Both the position numbers and the translations under genes were made by a program. From an uncultured Oscillospiraceae bacterium (GTDB lineage: Bacteria > Bacillota > Clostridia > Oscillospirales > Acutalibacteraceae), in the NCBI GenBank assembly GCA_900554775.1, contig USIK01000030.1:1-8977 (forward strand): a stretch of 8,977 nt of DNA, in the 5' to 3' direction. The notes beneath the pieces are model-generated. The model searched no databases. It was not told the DNA's origin and saw only the letters and a list, made by a program, of their open reading frames with translations. Shown one piece after another: positions 6,713-8,977 of this stretch. Numbering within the stretch: the first letter of the stretch is position 1; each line of letters begins with the position of its first letter.

Positions 6713-7321
6713 TTAAATTTCATACAAATGACAAAAATCAACATAAGCTTCGAAATCCAAAGCATAGCAATGGTACATCCTGCAAGCTTCCATGCATATG
6801 TAAGCCATTTCGTCGCTGTCTAAATTGTCAATCAAATCTGCACCGATTTTAAGCAGGCAGTTGTTATAAACCGGCAAAACTTTATTTTTAATTGAACAAA
6901 TCAAACTTTCAACACTGTCTGCACTGTCCATCATGCTTTGCTTTTCATTGATAATAAAATAACTTGCCTTCCTTTTAAACATATCCCAGGCAATGTTCCG
7001 CGCTATGTTTACATAGTGGTCATCGCCAAAAATAAAAACCTTAAAATTCCCATTAATGCTCCAATATTCTTTGAAAGCGCACCTGATTCTCTCTGTATCT
7101 TTTATGTACCGATAAAGAACGCGCGAAACATAAAACTTCCCTTTTCTTTTAGACAAAGTTTTCAAAAACACCTCGCATTTAACAACTTTGCGAAAATCTT
7201 CATTCGTCACGTATGACGCAGCATGCACGGCATTAATATCAGAAAAAACGGTAAAAACCGAAAACATAATCAAAACTGATAATATTAATTTTTTCATGAG
7301 CTTTTTCAATTTTGTTATCAT
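6713..7321 (-). CDS. Secreted cysteine-containing protein of unknown function embedded between mnmE and mnmG
   Basis: I do not recognise this 202-residue protein. It begins MITKLKKLMKKLILSVLIMF, a lysine-rich n-region followed by a hydrophobic core of about 15 residues, and AVHA/A near residues 31-35 is a plausible signal peptidase I site. The mature part of about 168 residues has eight cysteines (C49, C81, C142, C155, C176, C180, C185, C197), three of them in a C-x3-C-x4-C cluster. It is rich in aromatic and basic residues and shows no second membrane segment, lipobox or sortase signal. The ATG at 7321 is chosen over one 14 codons upstream (7363, which would overlap mnmE) because AAAGGTGG (7330-7337) lies 8 nt before it and the signal peptide then starts normally. 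Gaps of 26 bp to mnmE and 23 bp to mnmG imply co-transcription. A role in tRNA modification is unlikely for an exported protein; function is unknown. Confidence 0.78.
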   Translation of the reverse strand: MITKLKKLMKKLILSVLIMFSVFTVFSDINAVHAASYVTNEDFRKVVKCEVFLKTLSKRKGKFYVSRVLYRYIKDTERIRCAFKEYWSINGNFKVFIFGDDHYVNIARNIAWDMFKRKASYFIINEKQSMMDSADSVESLICSIKNKVLPVYNNCLLKIGADLIDNLDSDEMAYICMEACRMYHCYALDFEAYVDFCHLYEI

Positions 7322-7329
7322 TGGAAATC

Positions 7330-7337
7330 CCACCTTT
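7330..7337 (-). promoter_or_regulatory. Ribosome binding site deciding the start of the embedded secreted-protein gene
   Basis: AAAGGTGG on the minus strand lies 8 nt upstream of the ATG at 7321. The longer reading from 7363 has no comparable site and would place 14 polar residues before the lysine-rich signal peptide. Confidence 0.65.
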
Positions 7338-7347
7338 TTAAATTCAA

Positions 7348-8706
7348 TTATTTCCCAACACAAAATCTAGAAAAAATCTTATTAACGGTTTCAATATTGA
7401 CGTTTTCGCCCGTGAGGCTCATTAATTCTGAAACGGCATTTTGAATAAGCACAGTAACAGCATCAAGAGTTATGCCGCTTTTCAAATCTTCGGCCGCACT
7501 ATCCAACATTTCAAAAGCCCTTTTCATAGCCGTGAATTGGCGTTCGTTTGAAATAAGAGCTTCCGAAGGCTCAACTTCAGAAACCGCAACGACTTTTTGA
7601 AGCATTGCTCTAAACTCTTCTTCGCCTTCATAATTAAGCGCCGACATTTCAACAATTCTTCCTGAAAAACTTGAAAGATCTCCCGGATTTATCTTCATTC
7701 CAAGGTCTATCTTGTTAAGAACCACTATCGTCTTAGAGGCGTCGCAAAGCTTCATTATTTCTAAATCTTCAGCCGTCAGCGGCTGTGAAGCGTCTAAGAT
7801 TAATATATTCAAGTCAGAATCATTAATTGATTTTTTGGCTCTTCCAACTCCTATTTTTTCAACGACATCGTCAGTTTCCCTGATTCCTGCAGTATCAACC
7901 AGCAAAAGCGGGATATCTCCAACCATAACGGTTTCTTCAACCATGTCTCTCGTTGTTCCGGCAATATCGGTAACAATTGACTTTTCAACACCAGAAATTA
8001 AATTCATAAGAGTGGATTTGCCAACATTCGGTCTCCCGACTATCACTGTTTTTACTCCGTCGGTCAGAACTTTATCGTAATTTTTAATAAGTTTTGATAT
8101 TTCGCTTTTCGCTTCTTTTAAATCTCCCGCAAGTTTTTCAGAGTCAACTTCAGGAATGTCTTCTTCAGGGAAGTCAGCCCAGACTGAAAGCGAAGCGGAA
8201 ATCTCAAGGAGCTTTTCTTTGATAGCATTTATTTTTTTGCTCAAAACGCCATCTCTTTGGCTCTGCGCAATTCTGTTCGCGCGTTTGCCCCTAGCTGAGA
8301 TTATATCCATAACGGACTCTGCCTGCGAAAGGTCAACCTTGCCGTTTAAAAAGGCTCTTTTCGTGAACTCACCCGGGCCTGCAAGAACAGCTCCTTCATC
8401 CAAAACCGCTCTTAAAACCTCCCTAGTAACAAAAAGCCCACCGTGGCAAGATATCTCGGCAACATCTTCTCCGGTGTAACTATAAGGAGCGCGGAAAATT
8501 AACAAAACGGCTTCATCAATGACTTCTCCGTTTTTGGTGACTTTCCCGTATTTTGCGGTGTAGCCCTTCATATCCATGACCTTGGTGGAATTATTAAACG
8601 GAACAAAAACCTTGCTTGCAATCTTTATTGCATCATCTCCTGAAATTCTTATAACGCCTATTCCTCCAACGCCTTTCGCGGTTGAAATAGCGGCAATAGT
8701 ACTCAT
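7348..8706 (-). CDS. mnmE: tRNA modification GTPase MnmE (TrmE)
   Basis: This 452-residue protein has the full family length and architecture. An N-terminal formyl-THF-binding-like domain spans about residues 1-118 (GGIGVIRISG, then YTGEDVAEISCHGG near 77-90 and GPGEFTKRAFLNGK near 110-123). A helical domain follows, interrupted by a Ras-like G domain. The G motifs are GRPNVGKS (224-231, with N227 at the position of the potassium-coordinating Asn), TTRD (251-254), DTAG (271-274), NKID (331-334) and SAL (355-357). The C-terminus is CVGK, the family's conserved C-x-G-K end with the functional Cys449. With MnmG it uses GTP, methylene-THF and an amine donor to install the aminomethyl/carboxymethylaminomethyl group on C5 of tRNA wobble U34. 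The ATG start is preceded by GGAGG (8711-8715) at 4-nt spacing. An unrelated secreted-protein gene separates it from its partner mnmG, which is unusual. Confidence 0.98.
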   Translation of the reverse strand: MSTIAAISTAKGVGGIGVIRISGDDAIKIASKVFVPFNNSTKVMDMKGYTAKYGKVTKNGEVIDEAVLLIFRAPYSYTGEDVAEISCHGGLFVTREVLRAVLDEGAVLAGPGEFTKRAFLNGKVDLSQAESVMDIISARGKRANRIAQSQRDGVLSKKINAIKEKLLEISASLSVWADFPEEDIPEVDSEKLAGDLKEAKSEISKLIKNYDKVLTDGVKTVIVGRPNVGKSTLMNLISGVEKSIVTDIAGTTRDMVEETVMVGDIPLLLVDTAGIRETDDVVEKIGVGRAKKSINDSDLNILILDASQPLTAEDLEIMKLCDASKTIVVLNKIDLGMKINPGDLSSFSGRIVEMSALNYEGEEEFRAMLQKVVAVSEVEPSEALISNERQFTAMKRAFEMLDSAAEDLKSGITLDAVTVLIQNAVSELMSLTGENVNIETVNKIFSRFCVGK

Positions 8707-8722
8707 AATTCCTCCATATTTT

Positions 8723-8751
8723 AAAATTAGCCCTGAAAAAGGCTAATTTTT
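8723..8751 (-). terminator. Hairpin after yidC, probable intrinsic terminator
   Basis: A 10-bp inverted repeat, AAAATTAGCC paired with GGCTAATTTT around a loop of about 8 nt, lies directly between the yidC stop and the mnmE ribosome binding site. On the minus strand the A/T outer part of the stem supplies a short run of four T. On the plus strand a longer T run follows. It could end yidC transcripts or act as an attenuator or processing point before mnmE. The minus-strand T run is short, so efficiency is uncertain. Confidence 0.5.
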
Positions 8752-8977
8752 TTAAACATTTATTTTTTCTTCTTTAACGCTAATGACCTTAGCTTCTTTT
8801 GCTTCAAGCATCGAAATCCTGGCAGCTTCGGACTTAGCATTTATCGTATGTATATTCCAGTATTTCCCTATGATTACATTTACAACCGAACCAATCACGC
8901 CGTTTATAAACCAATATATTCCAACAGCAGCAGGCATCGTGTAAGCAACGTATGTTGTTAAAAACGCCTCACCATAC
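8752..8977 (-). CDS. yidC: Membrane protein insertase YidC/Oxa1, C-terminal end (partial at window edge)
   Basis: Only the last 74 codons are visible; the gene runs off the right edge of the window, so its start is outside. The readable protein begins YGEAFLTTYVAYT and continues into MPAAVGIYWFINGVIGSVVN. This matches the final transmembrane segment of the YidC/Oxa1/Alb3 family, where a TMPAG-GLYW-type motif opens the last helix. A charged cytoplasmic tail of about 37 residues follows (from KYWNIHTINAK to the end) and stops at TAA. The family inserts and folds membrane proteins, alone or with SecYEG. The methionine at 8937 is internal to the conserved motif and is not a start. The neighbour downstream is mnmE, as expected near the origin of many bacteria, although the usual jag gene between them is missing. 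Identification rests on the motif and on gene order; the diagnostic hydrophilic-groove arginine lies outside the window. Confidence 0.92.
   Translation of the reverse strand, partial: YGEAFLTTYVAYTMPAAVGIYWFINGVIGSVVNVIIGKYWNIHTINAKSEAARISMLEAKEAKVISVKEEKINV

Noticed and set aside
7712..8479. Long plus-strand open frames opposite mnmE (7712-8080 and 8156-8479)
   Set aside because: They lie fully inside the conserved mnmE coding region, with serine-rich low-complexity translations expected from an antisense frame.

Overview
The window looks like part of a low-GC Bacillota (Clostridia-like) chromosome near the replication origin. Reading the minus strand from right to left it carries the end of yidC, then mnmE, mnmG, rsmG and serS. 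This is a variant of the conserved rpmH-rnpA-yidC-jag-mnmE-mnmG-rsmG-(noc)-parA-parB neighbourhood that sits beside dnaA/oriC in many bacteria. AT-rich spacers, strong GGAGG-type ribosome binding sites, TTG starts and Gram-positive signal peptides support this. The species cannot be named from the sequence. Every gene I accept is on the minus strand.

Right part (about 4050-8977): the partial yidC (Sec/YidC membrane insertase) ends at a hairpin. It is followed by mnmE and mnmG, whose products together make the cmnm5/nm5 modification of tRNA wobble uridine, then rsmG (16S rRNA m7G methyltransferase) and serS (seryl-tRNA synthetase). The genes are tightly packed, and mnmG and rsmG overlap by a TTGA stop/start. 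This is a translation-and-tRNA operon. Its unusual member is a 202-aa secreted, cysteine-containing protein of unknown function inserted between mnmE and mnmG, with 23-26 bp gaps on each side. The usual jag/khpB between yidC and mnmE, and noc/parA/parB between rsmG and serS, are absent.

Left part (about 1-2770): after a clear serS terminator come four small genes of unknown family (271, 171, 177 and 112 aa). Each has a strong N-terminal signal peptide and no recognisable domain in the mature part. Two of them (171 and 177 aa) form an 11-bp-spaced operon behind a near-consensus sigma-A promoter. Terminators follow the 177-aa and 112-aa genes.

With the embedded gene, this makes five unrecognised exported proteins around a core housekeeping operon. 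I found no rRNA, tRNA, CRISPR array, transposase or riboswitch. The possible novelty is this family-like set of orphan secreted proteins and the rearranged origin-side operon. No function for them can be read from sequence alone.
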